NCBI GenBank assembly: GCA_019828565.1
Contig: JAHDYR010000064.1
Coordinates: forward strand, 372,001 to 436,000
Direction of reading: 5' to 3'
DNA from: Carpediemonas membranifera
Taxonomy: Eukaryota > Fornicata
Length of the DNA: 64,000 nucleotides
Position 1 is the stretch's first letter; every line of letters begins with the position of its first letter. The notes under the pieces are model-generated. The model had not been told where the DNA came from, ran no database searches, and was given only the letters and a program-made list of their open reading frames with translations. This document shows, piece after piece, positions 8,324-17,380 of the stretch. The position numbers were made by a program, and so were the translations under genes.

Positions 8324-9997
8324 ATGGCGACAACTGAGTTATCATCGGCCTTGCCCAACGTTGCCAGCTGTATGTCCATGCAGGTGGGGAAACGATTCAT
8401 ATTTGGAACAGACATCGGAACTATACGGTACATAGGACCAATCAAGTCCGCGAAAGCTGCTGATGTTGATTATGTGGGCGTAGAATGGGACGAAGACTCC
8501 AAGCGGAAGACCACTTACGATGGAAGCTTCGATGGCGACAGATACTTCACTTGTGATCCAAAGCGTGGCTCATTCTTCAAGAGGAGCGCTGTAGAGGGGA
8601 AATTCGTCTTTGCCACTCCATTTTTCAGCGAGATCCAGGACAGGTACGAGAACAACACGCTCACAGACGCCGACAGGGAGGGTATGTTCCTCCACACAGG
8701 CAACAGGACCATCCAGATCGAGTTTGTGGGCGAGGAGAAGATCAGTGCCCGCCAGTCGAGGACGGAGCACATCACGGACTTCTGTCTCAAGGAGTCTGCC
8801 CTCGGTCGCCCCTACCCCGAAGACATCGCGGAAGCCGACATTCCGGCCCACGTTTCTGCGGTTCGGGCCAAGACGGCGTCCCTGGTGAGCCTGGACATCT
8901 CCCGCTGCCTGCTGACGTCCTGGGCCGACCTGGGCAGTATCCTCGCCATGTGCCCTGCGGTGGAGACCGTGCGGGTCGACGGAAACCATATGGGCCCTGT
9001 TGCAGAGGGTGACCCGGCCCTCATCGCCCAGGCCGCCCCTAAACTGCGGGCCCTGTTCGCTTCGAACTGCGGGCTGAGGGGCGAGGCTATCGCTCGGCTA
9101 GCCGCGGTACCAGGCCTGAGGGCGCTCCATGTCGCTGAGAACTCCCTGGGAACGGTCACTGCCCCGCCGTCGTCCCTCAGCCTGGTCCGGCTCGGGCTCG
9201 AGCGGTGCGGCGTCGACTCATGGGCGACTGTGCAGGTTATGACCAAGGGCCTGACAGCGCTGGACTCTCTTGCACTCGAGGGCAACCCGCTGGGGGACCA
9301 CCAGTTCACGGGGGAGTCGTTCCCGCAGTCACTCCGGCACGTCACAGTTTCCGGCACCGCAATCGACTCCTGGGCGACTCTGGAGTCGATGGGGCAGACT
9401 TCCGTTGACTCTCTCCGGACCGGGGCGGAGCAGGTGGAGACCGACGTCAGGCCGGTCGCCGTGCTCGAGGGTCTGACCGCCCACAAGGCGCGGCTGCTGT
9501 GCATCGCCCGGCTCGGATGGCTGAGGCTCCTCAACGGGGCGCCGGTCAACCAGCTGGAGCGGCAGGACGCGGAGAGGTCGTACGTGCGGTCCGTCGTCCA
9601 GTTCATGCCGGGGTCGACCCTCGCCGAGATTGAGGCCGCCCACCCCAGGGTCCCAGTACTCATCGACCGCCACGAGATGCGGCCTGAGTTCCCAGCACTA
9701 TTCGGCAAGGCCGCCAAGACTACTGTCCTGGTGCACTTTAAGGTCTTGTCTGGAGTCGACGAGATTCTTTCCGAGGACCGCGATGTTCCCCTCAGCCTCT
9801 CCGTGTCCGAGCTCCTCAAGCTGGTTCCAATCCCAGCCGGTCATGCGCCGGTGCGAGGCAGGGCTGCGTGGGTCGACCCTGCGAGCGGGCGGATGGAGGA
9901 GCTGACGAAGGAGCTGCTGCTGGTGAGGGACATCGGGCTGGACGACGGCTACGAGGTCCGCATTCCTGTGACTGCCATCAAGCGGCGACGGAGGTAG
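8324..9997 (+). CDS. TBCE: tubulin-folding cofactor E (CAP-Gly, LRR, ubiquitin-like)
   Basis: The 557-residue protein has the three-domain order of TBCE. A CAP-Gly domain comes first (about residues 18-95, with GTIRYIGPI and YDGSFDGDRYF). Leucine-rich repeats follow at about 165-360, and a ubiquitin-like domain ends the protein near residue 470. TBCE binds alpha-tubulin and works with other cofactors to form the alpha/beta dimer in the cytosol. The second CAP-Gly half is shorter than usual (KRGSFFKRSA). The ATG at 8324 lies only 28 bp after the NAPRT stop, so its promoter is either inside that gap or inside NAPRT. A GATAAA signal follows about 18 nt after the stop. Confidence 0.92.
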   Translation: MATTELSSALPNVASCMSMQVGKRFIFGTDIGTIRYIGPIKSAKAADVDYVGVEWDEDSKRKTTYDGSFDGDRYFTCDPKRGSFFKRSAVEGKFVFATPFFSEIQDRYENNTLTDADREGMFLHTGNRTIQIEFVGEEKISARQSRTEHITDFCLKESALGRPYPEDIAEADIPAHVSAVRAKTASLVSLDISRCLLTSWADLGSILAMCPAVETVRVDGNHMGPVAEGDPALIAQAAPKLRALFASNCGLRGEAIARLAAVPGLRALHVAENSLGTVTAPPSSLSLVRLGLERCGVDSWATVQVMTKGLTALDSLALEGNPLGDHQFTGESFPQSLRHVTVSGTAIDSWATLESMGQTSVDSLRTGAEQVETDVRPVAVLEGLTAHKARLLCIARLGWLRLLNGAPVNQLERQDAERSYVRSVVQFMPGSTLAEIEAAHPRVPVLIDRHEMRPEFPALFGKAAKTTVLVHFKVLSGVDEILSEDRDVPLSLSVSELLKLVPIPAGHAPVRGRAAWVDPASGRMEELTKELLLVRDIGLDDGYEVRIPVTAIKRRRR

Positions 9998-10766
9998 GTT
10001 CAGATCCTCAGATAAATTTTGGCAGTCTCCAGTGATCTCGCCTTGTAGCCCTGTCGACAGTGAAAAGCCATAAAGCATAGCTGGCGTTATCATCTGACAG
10101 CAGTACGGAATGCGGTTAAAACTGAGTCGTAGACTCCATTGATGACCGTGGACGGTGTGAAATGGGTCAGTCGCTACATCACAATGGTCGACTCTCACCC
10201 CGTATCCCCGGGCCAAGGGGAGACAGTCCAAGTGCCGGGATGTGATGCCAATTACACTCTCTCGCGCTCCTGATCTCACCCCGAAGCAAGTGCTTCGGTC
10301 AAAATTTTGACTTTGAAATGGAGTGACCTTAAAATGTGCAACAGTCACTTGCCACCCGAACCAATGTTTAACCTCTTCCCTAACCGAAGCCCACCTGTGC
10401 TCCATTGCCTCGCTTGGGCAGACGCAGGCCGGCAGGCTTTGCGAGTAAAGAAGCAGTTTCAAAAATCGTGACCATCCGGACGTGTGCATCCGCTTATTAA
10501 CCGCTTATTACTTCACAAATGTACATAAGGCCAGAACCCCCGGGGTGAGAGAGGGTTGACAACGGTGTGAGGGATGAGGTGTCCGACATGCTCAGGCAGC
10601 CTTGCCCAGTGATAATCATGTTGGGGATAAAGACACTGCCAAGGCTCTTATACAAGGCCCGCTGTGATCACGGGTCGACTCTGCCGGTGCATTGGGCCGT
10701 ATGACTGCACGACTTTGACCGCAGCATTCGAATGCGAACCAATGCAATGCACGTGACCTTGATTGA
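9998..10766. other. intergenic region, no gene seen
   Basis: This 770-bp gap has lower GC than the coding blocks. A 263-codon minus-strand frame crosses it and the TBCE 3' end, but its sequence matches no family and half of it is antisense to TBCE. No tRNA or repeat was recognised. Confidence 0.5.
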
Positions 10767-11321
10767 ATGAATATGGATAGTATGCCCATAGATAGCAGAG
10801 AAAGCGGTATTGCACTGAATGGAAAGAGTATGGACGATAGAACGTTCATCGTCGGCAATAGCGGCCTCGACATCTCTCTAGCGCATTTCAGAGCACTTCT
10901 AGACGACGCTGGAATGACTGGATGTGCTTTAGTTACCGGGTTCAACGCGAAGGGTGATCCGGTTGCCCTTTTCAAGACTCTGGACGAGCTGGACGGGATG
11001 ATGGCGGACGAACTATACGACATGGCCGCGTCTCCCTACGCGTTCTCTGCCGCTGACCTTGATCTGTCGAATGCGGTGCCCGTGCCAGCCGGTATGAGTA
11101 CTGAAAGTGCCATTGCCACCCTGCTCGCCGAGAAGCGTCTCCAATCCAGCCAAGCCCTACCCCCGCCCCGGTCGGACGCATCCCCGGCCCTAGACCCATT
11201 TACTGTGACTAAGATGACTCTAGTGGTCCCGGAGCCGGTGGGGAGGAAGCGGAAGCAGGGACACGGCCAGCTGAAGATGACCTCGTACTTCCCTGCCGGC
11301 GAGAGCACCGAGACCGCGTGA
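10767..11321 (+). CDS. unknown protein with C-terminal PCNA-binding PIP box
   Basis: The 184-residue protein has no recognised fold, but its last 17 residues contain QLKMTSYF (168-175). This fits the canonical PIP box Q-x-x-(M/L/I)-x-x-(F/Y)-(F/Y). A basic KRKQ run just before it could be a nuclear signal. C-terminal PIP boxes occur in DNA polymerase delta accessory subunits, RNase H2B and other replication proteins. The N-terminal part (FRALLDDAGMTGCALVTGF) does not tell which it is. A role in replication or repair through PCNA is inferred from the motif. The ATG at 10767 is first in frame, and GTTAAAG follows the stop. Confidence 0.7.
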   Translation: MNMDSMPIDSRESGIALNGKSMDDRTFIVGNSGLDISLAHFRALLDDAGMTGCALVTGFNAKGDPVALFKTLDELDGMMADELYDMAASPYAFSAADLDLSNAVPVPAGMSTESAIATLLAEKRLQSSQALPPPRSDASPALDPFTVTKMTLVVPEPVGRKRKQGHGQLKMTSYFPAGESTETA

Positions 11322-11615
11322 CAGCGTGGGGTGGTTAAAGCAAGTTTCGTTATGCATGAGTTAAGCTTTCCGCGGGTCAAGAGAGAGCGTTTATGGTTGA
11401 TGCTTTCATTTTGATTTGTCAGATTAGGTCCTTACAGGAAGCTCATCGACCACATGAGAGAGATGACCGGGAACCGCCGTAAGACCTGGTCTCCCACAGC
11501 CCCGAACCAGCGCATCGCCATCATCAGGGGCAACTACGAAGTTTATCGTCGTTTCGCCAGCATTAGTGGCAGCTCCGCCCCCGGCCTGTAGACTGGCCGG
11601 CGTTGGACAGACTTG
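11322..11615. other. intergenic region, no gene seen
   Basis: This spacer of about 300 bp lies between the PIP-box gene and the shared upstream box of eIF3d. It shows only short frames without support. Confidence 0.4.
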
Positions 11616-11663
11616 GACCGGTGTGGACCGGTACATTGAGAGGTATGTATACGTGTAAATCGA
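11616..11663 (+). promoter_or_regulatory. 47-48 bp box shared with Vps24 upstream region
   Basis: The sequence runs from GACCGGTG through GGTACAT to AGGTATGTATACGT, then TAAA and CGA. It recurs with few changes and one small gap at 16179-16225. Here it ends 18 nt before the eIF3d ATG. Its position suggests a core promoter or 5' leader element. Confidence 0.55.
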
Positions 11664-11681
11664 TTAGGTCGTTCATTGCGT

Positions 11682-13154
11682 ATGGTCGAAGAAGTCGAAC
11701 AGACAGTTGAGCAGCCATGGGGTCGCCATGAAAGTGAGTACGAAGGTGCTCCCTTTGCGGCTTTCGAGAAGGATCGCGCCGAACTCCTTCAGAAGTCCCG
11801 GTTCTACGATGTGTTCCTTTCTCGCTCAAAGGCCGAGCGCCATGGCTATGCATTCAAGCCTACTGACGATGACGATCAGTACTTGATTGAGCGTACTGCC
11901 ATTCTTTCTGTTACGCCTCTTGACGCTGTCAAGAAGGAGACTGCGCCCGTGAAGAAGTACGAGGCCGAGCCCCAGCGCCAGTACTTCGGCAAGAACGCTG
12001 CCCGGTTCAACTACGTCCGCACGAACCGCGTGACCCGCCCCGAGTCCATCATGATCCGTCCCGAGTGGCTTCCCATCACCGAGCTTTCATGGCAGAACCT
12101 CAAGAACGCGAAGCACACCATCCCCGCCGCCGAGAAGGCCGACAAGAACGACTACGCCGCCCAGTTTGCGTCCGAGGAGGTTGCCACTGAGGGCACGCTC
12201 CCGAAGTACAACGAGGCCATCGAGAGGCACGCCCCCCGCAAGCCCACCCGCCTCCCGGCCGACGCACCCCGCCGCACGAACAGCATCCGCAGCGACAAGA
12301 CCGCCAAGAGCATCATCGAGAAGATCGATCCCGAGGGCAAGACGACCGTCGTGGCGTCCGCCTCTGCTCTGTCCCTCGTGATGGCCGCCCTCCGCACCCA
12401 CAACGGCTGGGACGTCCTTGTGACGAAGCAGGGCAAGGCGATCACCCTAGACTACCGCCCTGAGAACGAGTTCGCGGACTTGGTGCCGCTGGACGAGTCG
12501 AGCACGACCATGACCGAGGACCCCCTCGCCACGTACGCCGAGGCCGCCGCAGCCATCGCCGAGTACAGGGCGGCTGCGACGGACGGCAGCAAGGGCCAGG
12601 TGCGGTGGCGTAAGATCGCCGTGGACGACGAGATCGACGTCGTCGTCAAGACCCATGTCGACGCCGAGGTGAAGCAGAAGCGCCGCGTGCAGGTCGAGGC
12701 AGTCGGGCCCGACGGGGAGCCCATGGAGCGGGTCGAGATTGTCGAGGAGACGGTCCCCGCCATCGTCAAGGCCGTCGTCGAGACCGCCGACCACGGCACC
12801 TGGCTCAGCAAGTGGCAGTCGATGAAGGCGACCATCTTTGGTGAGATCATCATCAAGAACAGCGCCCTGACGGACCGCTGGGCGATCGAGGGCCTGCTCG
12901 CAGGTGCGGATGCCTTCAAGATGGGCTTTGTGGCCCGCAACAACCCCAAGGACGCCAGCAAGCACCACCACGTGGTCGGCGCCCACGACGAGACGATGGA
13001 GAAGTACGCCAAGAACGTCATGATGGAGGCTGCGTCCTGCTGGGGCGTGTTCAAGGCCGTTGTCGACGACGTGCGGGGCCGGGCGGACGGGCAGTACGTG
13101 CTCGTCCACACGCCCAACAGCACGAGCCTGCAGCTGTACAACCACGTCGAGTAA
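11682..13154 (+). CDS. EIF3D: translation initiation factor eIF3 subunit D
   Basis: At 490 residues it is somewhat shorter than human eIF3d (548). The family landmarks appear in order. They are an N-terminal W/F motif around QPWGRHESEYEGAPFAAF, the central WDVLVTKQGKAITLDYR, and the DDEIDVVVKTHVDAEV strand. The C-terminal DRWAIEGLLAGADAFKMGF block and the cap-binding-fold end ASCWGVFKAVVDDV complete the set. eIF3d joins the 43S complex and can bind some mRNA caps directly. The start is ATG 11682 (MVEEVEQ). The acidic tail of the human protein is missing. Its stop lies in GAGTAAACG, so signal and stop overlap. Confidence 0.93.
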   Translation: MVEEVEQTVEQPWGRHESEYEGAPFAAFEKDRAELLQKSRFYDVFLSRSKAERHGYAFKPTDDDDQYLIERTAILSVTPLDAVKKETAPVKKYEAEPQRQYFGKNAARFNYVRTNRVTRPESIMIRPEWLPITELSWQNLKNAKHTIPAAEKADKNDYAAQFASEEVATEGTLPKYNEAIERHAPRKPTRLPADAPRRTNSIRSDKTAKSIIEKIDPEGKTTVVASASALSLVMAALRTHNGWDVLVTKQGKAITLDYRPENEFADLVPLDESSTTMTEDPLATYAEAAAAIAEYRAAATDGSKGQVRWRKIAVDDEIDVVVKTHVDAEVKQKRRVQVEAVGPDGEPMERVEIVEETVPAIVKAVVETADHGTWLSKWQSMKATIFGEIIIKNSALTDRWAIEGLLAGADAFKMGFVARNNPKDASKHHHVVGAHDETMEKYAKNVMMEAASCWGVFKAVVDDVRGRADGQYVLVHTPNSTSLQLYNHVE

Positions 13155-13384
13155 ACGGATAAATGCGGAAGAATCAGCTTATGCGCCAAGGTGCTCACTA
13201 CAAGGCCCCCATAGTCGACGTCCGTGGTCAAGTCCTTTGTGACTTAACAAAGGCCGGTTCACCTTGGTCCATGAGACCAGACGCGTCCCAGATACATTTG
13301 CACCTGTATCCAGGCATAAGGACATCCTTTATATGAAGGTATGGTAAATAGGTTAAACTGCTCGAAATCGAATCTGGCAGCTGG

Positions 13385-14242
13385 ATGCATCTGCTAGCGT
13401 TCATGTTGCTTCTTTCCATAGCGATTGCAGCGACTACTGGTACATTCTGTCATTTGGACGAGTCAGATGCAACCTGCTATCCAGGGTTTTACCGTAATCC
13501 GAAATGGAACGAGAAAACGCCAACTATCATCCCATGCTTGCCATGCAGGGCTGGTACGATATCATCTATCAAGAATGCAACGTCATGCGACAGCTGTCCT
13601 ATTGGATTCTTCTCCCATTCGTGCTCTCCAGCTTGCGACCCTTGCGCCCCCGGGACATACGGCGCTGGGGACTGCGTGGACGGCTGCAAACGCAGTATAA
13701 CGACTGAATGCGCCAACTGCACGCTGGTGGACCAGTGCGCGCCCTGCCCCAACGGCTCGTTCAGCCCCCTCCCCGCCATGCTCACATGCCTACCTTGCGG
13801 TCCGGGCAGGTATCGCGACGGCACGGCCACCAGCGACTTCTACTGCAAGCGCTGCCCCGAGCACCACCAGTGCCCCAACCCGATCACGTCCCACCCCGTC
13901 GTGTGCGAGCCCCACCACGTGGCCCAGGCCGGGCAGGCCGTGTGTACCTCATGCAGACCGCCCTTCCACGCGACATTCGATAACGGTGTCACGTGCTCGC
14001 CCACGCCGGTCGTGACCTCGATCCTGCTGGGCATCCTCGGCTTGCTGTGCCTGTTCACACTGTGCCTCTGCCTCCCTGTGTGGAGCAAGGAGATGGCGTC
14101 ATTCGCCATCCAGCAGGACCCCGGGCGGAAGACGGCGGCCTATGCCCATCTCTACGACTACCACAACCTCGAGGCCGACGTGGAGCGGCATGAGGACGAT
14201 CAGGTCTTCCTGGATCAGGACTATCAGTTCCAGGGCTACTGA
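13385..14242 (+). CDS. cysteine-rich type I membrane protein with ephrin-receptor-like (GCC) repeats
   Basis: A clear signal peptide (residues 1-16, HLLAFMLLLSIAIA) leads into about 190 residues full of CxxC spacings such as CLPCRAGTIS, CDPCAPGTYG and CAPCPNGSFS. These fit the GCC2/GCC3 ephrin-receptor-like repeats. One transmembrane segment (VVTSILLGILGLLCLF) and a 55-residue cytoplasmic tail with Tyr motifs (YDYHNL, YQFQGY) follow. It is a surface protein of 285 residues. High-cysteine membrane proteins of this type are abundant in Giardia relatives. Ligand and role are unknown. The tyrosine motifs could serve endocytic sorting. Confidence 0.75.
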   Translation: MHLLAFMLLLSIAIAATTGTFCHLDESDATCYPGFYRNPKWNEKTPTIIPCLPCRAGTISSIKNATSCDSCPIGFFSHSCSPACDPCAPGTYGAGDCVDGCKRSITTECANCTLVDQCAPCPNGSFSPLPAMLTCLPCGPGRYRDGTATSDFYCKRCPEHHQCPNPITSHPVVCEPHHVAQAGQAVCTSCRPPFHATFDNGVTCSPTPVVTSILLGILGLLCLFTLCLCLPVWSKEMASFAIQQDPGRKTAAYAHLYDYHNLEADVERHEDDQVFLDQDYQFQGY

Positions 14243-14498
14243 GGTGCACAGTTTGGGTAGTTGGGGTTTCTCGGTTAGTTTGGTCGGCCGGTTGGCACTT
14301 GTAAATGTTTAGGCGTGGCATGTCATGGCCGAGGTCTGTATGGGTGGGTAGCGTTGACAGCTCCGCCAGGGTCAGGTGTACATGGATGAGTGCTGAAGAT
14401 GTCGCCTGGCCGAGGTTTGCTTCAATGTGATGGCTCATCGAGTCGGGGGCCCTTATCTCCCGGAGGACACCATCATCAGGACCTTCGTGAATCGGGCA

Positions 14499-15090
14499 AT
14501 GAGGAACATATTGGCGTTGTGTGTGTTCCTTGTGTGCATCACATCATGCCTAGCAATCAGCTGCAGCGACGTTCCAGCGTCTGAATTGCGTTAGTACGCC
14601 TCCATCTCCTCACACAGACTGCGACTGGGGCTCTACTGAGCTGTGCGCCGTATATGGACAGGAATACAGCGACCTATCATGTACTGCTCCATCTACTATC
14701 GATTGCGACGGGGCACGCACCTTCCTCGTCGACTACACCTGCCAGTACTGCTGGCAACTGAACGGGGCCGTATGCGACGACCCTACATCATGCAGCTTCG
14801 TCGGAGAGGGCGTTGAGACCAGATGTACCGTCCCCGAGACTGTGTTCTGTAACGGCACGCGGACGTTCTCGAAGATGGTGCCCTGCCTCGTCGAGTCCAG
14901 CAAGTCTTGGCTCGTCTGTGTCACTCTGTCTGTCATAGCCGGTAGCTGGGGCCTGGACCGCCTCTACCTAGGCCACTTCTGGCTCTTCCTGGCCAAGCTG
15001 CTGACGATGGGCGGCTGGGGGCTGTGGTCCTTCGTGGACCTCGCCCTCATCGCATTCGACATAGTCAGGCCTGAGGGAGAGATCTGGTGA
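14499..15090 (+). CDS. TM2-domain protein with signal peptide (TM2D family)
   Basis: Two exons, 14499-14589 and 14618-15090, give 187 residues. The intron is 28 nt (GTTAGT...CTCACACAG). Exon 1 encodes a signal peptide (MRNILALCVFLVCITS). The luminal part has paired cysteines (CQYCWQL, VFCNGTRTF), as in TM2D1-3. The TM2 domain follows: GSWGLDRLYLGHF, which includes the DRLYLG motif, and KLLTMGGWGLWSFVD. TM2D proteins act in endolysosomal or Notch-related membranes in animals; the role in protists is unknown. Joining the exons keeps one frame from the signal peptide to the TM2 domain. Confidence 0.85.
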
Positions 15091-15285
15091 GAGCAGCGGT
15101 CCATGTGGGTATGTGCTTGGACCTTAGCGATGGGCGAGTGACTGAGAGATGATGGATAACCATTGTAAAGAGCCACCTTGGTCATCCCCTGCGATGTCTA
15201 TATCGATCTATGTGCGTCTGAGCCCAAAGGTGGTCTAGGACTGGCCTCTGGGCCATTTTTGACGATTTATACCAGATCGCCATAA

Positions 15286-15999
15286 ATGGTCTTTCAACGC
15301 GCGGGCGAAAGCCAAATACCGACACCTAGAGCCTTTAGCGATGACCTGGGCACAATGTTCGTCAAGTTCCATCATTTCACACAGGCAAACCTCATTATAC
15401 GCTCTGGCCGTGGCCTGAAAAGAAAGCAATGTGTATGTCCCCAGATTCTCCATGACACAGGCAAGAAGATGAAACCGGACACGGTCCTGCGCTTGGACCA
15501 GCTATGGGCAGATCCTGGCCGGGGTCACAAGGACAGCGACATGATTAAGCAATGCCGTGGATGCCAGGCATACTTCTCGCCGGGCACGTCCTCGCAACAG
15601 CTCCTCACCCACATCCGCAAGTGCCAGGGCCAGGCTATCATCAGTGATTTCGACCCAGCCCCGCGTAGGGTGGACTCCGGGTCGTACGGGGCGGTGGGCA
15701 CCCCTCCCGACGGTCACTTCCACCGCTTCCCCTGCGACGACCCGGAGCTGATCATGTTGATCGAGCCCGTGGCCAACGACGACGTCAACATCATCCGGAT
15801 ACGGCTCCGGGAGCTGGCAGCGAGAGAGCAGATGATGACGCAGATGCTTGGGAAGCTGATCACCGACATGAGCGGGACACACAACTTCCACTCACTGCTC
15901 AACAACTTCTACCACGTGCTCGACGCCATTGCCGCCCTGACCGAGCGGCTGGAGACTGTCCTGAACCGGCAGTCGATCGAGCAGACCGTGCAAGGATAG
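15286..15999 (+). CDS. BED-like zinc-finger protein of unknown function
   Basis: The 237-residue protein has one likely zinc site, CRGCQAYFSP followed by LLTHIRKC, that is C-x2-C-x(n)-H-x3-C. This resembles BED-type fingers found in transposases and in proteins domesticated from them. A helical C-terminal part (IRIRLRELAAREQMM, LNNFYHVLDAIAALTERLE) may oligomerise. An early basic KRKQCVCP stretch could also bind DNA. The family is not certain. Poly(A)-like GTAAAC signals occur twice in a 17-bp tandem duplication after the stop. Confidence 0.5.
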   Translation: MVFQRAGESQIPTPRAFSDDLGTMFVKFHHFTQANLIIRSGRGLKRKQCVCPQILHDTGKKMKPDTVLRLDQLWADPGRGHKDSDMIKQCRGCQAYFSPGTSSQQLLTHIRKCQGQAIISDFDPAPRRVDSGSYGAVGTPPDGHFHRFPCDDPELIMLIEPVANDDVNIIRIRLRELAAREQMMTQMLGKLITDMSGTHNFHSLLNNFYHVLDAIAALTERLETVLNRQSIEQTVQG

Positions 16000-16011
16000 G
16001 CCCGGCGCCGT

Positions 16012-16047
16012 CCATTGTATCCAGTAAACCCATTGTATCCAGTAAAC
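16012..16047 (+). repeat. 17-bp tandem duplication containing poly(A)-like signals
   Basis: CATTGTATCCAGTAAAC occurs twice back to back just after the zinc-finger gene. Each copy contains AGTAAA, the hexamer that overlaps stop codons elsewhere in the window. Confidence 0.7.
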
Positions 16048-16178
16048 TATGCAGTATGGCGGGCGATTGGACGGGACATCGATGTGATGAGGGACCCTAC
16101 CCCGGTAACGCCGGTTCAACAATGCCTCTTGCTATTCCACTCCTGGCATGCAGGTCGGTTGGTGACGCGGATAGAACT

Positions 16179-16225
16179 GACCGGTGAGCGCGGTACATAA
16201 CCAGGTATGTATACGTTTAAAGCGA
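16179..16225 (+). promoter_or_regulatory. second copy of the box found upstream of eIF3d
   Basis: GACCGGTG, GGTACAT and AGGTATGTATACGT, then TAAA and CGA, occur in the same order and spacing as at 11616-11663. Here the box ends about 30 nt before the Vps24 ATG. Confidence 0.55.
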
Positions 16226-16254
16226 CAAGAACAGAACGAATTCGAGAATTTAAC

Positions 16255-16905
16255 ATGGGCTTATTCGGAAAGAACCAGTCTAGTGCTGAAAAGATGAAAG
16301 AGCAGTCTAGAGAATGGAAATCGGCCCTTCGTGGTGAGACGCGGACGATTGACAGGCAGATCCGCACTATTCAGCGCGAAATGGACAAAGTGAAGGGCGA
16401 GATCCGCAAAGCAGCACAGTCCAACGATCTTGAGATCGCTAAGATCCTCGCAAAGGAGGTAGCACGCACTGAGAAAGCCGTGGAGCGCCTCTACGTCTCA
16501 AAGTCTCACGTGAACAGCGTCATGCTCTCGATTCAGCAGGCCTTCGCCACCTCACGCATGGTTGGCGCCATGGAGTCCTCATCCGAGGTGATGGAGCACA
16601 TGACCAGCCTCGTCAAGCTCCCCGAGATCCGCCAGACGATGATGAAGCTCTCCAAGGAGATGGCCAAGAGCGGCTTCATCGAGGAGATGGTCAGCGACTC
16701 CATCGATGACAGCCTCGGCAACGAGGAGGAGGAGGAGGTCGCCGACTCCGTCATGCAGAAGGTGCTCATGGAGGTCGCGGGCGAGGACTTCGCCAAGATG
16801 ACGGCTGCTGGGAGCAACCCCGTCGCCGTGCAGCAGGCGCAGGCGACTGCTGATGCTGAAGACCCCTTCGCGGAGAGGGCGCGGGGGCTTGGCATCTCGG
16901 GATAG
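16255..16905 (+). CDS. VPS24: ESCRT-III subunit Vps24/CHMP3
   Basis: The 216-residue protein starts MGLFGKNQ, as CHMP3 does, and keeps its basic helix hairpin (TIDRQIRTIQREMDKVK). KLYxSKxHxNSV-type sequence (RLYVSKSHVNSVMLS) and the VKLPEIRQTMMKLSKEM segment follow. An acidic C-terminal region ends in a MIM1-like helix (DPFAERARGLGI). It polymerises on endosomal membranes with Snf7 and Vps2 to drive scission. An in-frame ATG lies 48 nt upstream (16207), but the MGLF start is the conserved one. Snf7 lies at 57610 in this window, and a BRO1-domain gene at 27396. Confidence 0.93.
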   Translation: MGLFGKNQSSAEKMKEQSREWKSALRGETRTIDRQIRTIQREMDKVKGEIRKAAQSNDLEIAKILAKEVARTEKAVERLYVSKSHVNSVMLSIQQAFATSRMVGAMESSSEVMEHMTSLVKLPEIRQTMMKLSKEMAKSGFIEEMVSDSIDDSLGNEEEEEVADSVMQKVLMEVAGEDFAKMTAAGSNPVAVQQAQATADAEDPFAERARGLGISG

Positions 16906-17096
16906 AGAGCAGTGTGTATTAAAGCTTGGACCCGGGTACTTGGTGGCTTGCTGGCATAGAGGGGTTGGATGCGAGCCTGTCTCTTAAAGTGCGGTGCCCA
17001 TGGCGGATCCACAGCCACCTCCGACACAATTGGTGTGGTGCTCAGCCGCTGAAGCAGCAATGATCACCTGAATATGAATATGAATGTGATGGCGTA

Positions 17097-17351
17097 TTAA
17101 GCCCGCAAGTGAGAAAGAGGGCCGAAGCCCGGGAGACGCGTCCTGTTGTCTGGGAATAGAGGATCGCTGAAGGCAGCTGGATTGCGACCAAGAGTAATGA
17201 TGTCCTGGGCCGCGAACATGTCGCGATTGTCGGTGTTCAGCTTCTTACTGTTCGGATACTCCCACAGACTGTCGCCGTACAGCTCATGGTACCACGGCGC
17301 GCCGGTGCAGCGCGGGTTCTGGCACACGTGCGAGCCAGCGTGTCCAATCAT
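17097..17351 (-). pseudogene. Fanzor/TnpB-like C-terminal fragment (zinc ribbon half plus RuvC III-like motif)
   Basis: The 84-codon frame contains CQNPRCTGAPW, then LNTDNRDMFAAQDII. It aligns with the longer relic at 38225-38869 in four places: C(E/Q)NP(Q/R)C, GA(Q/P)W, LNxDxRDxxAAxxI and a terminal RLPxxF. RD-x2-AA-x2-I is the pattern around the third RuvC aspartate of TnpB/Fanzor nucleases. Everything N-terminal to the second half of the zinc ribbon is missing, so it is a remnant or a captured tail. It is divergent from prefoldin 4, whose ATG is 30 bp away. It could instead be a small intact gene. Confidence 0.45.
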
Positions 17352-17380
17352 TTGATGCGCGACAATTCGACTCGTTCGTC

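Noticed and set aside
9698-10489. 263-codon minus-strand frame across the TBCE 3' end and the following gap
   Set aside because: Half of it is antisense to TBCE, its composition is unlike neighbouring genes, and no family feature is present.
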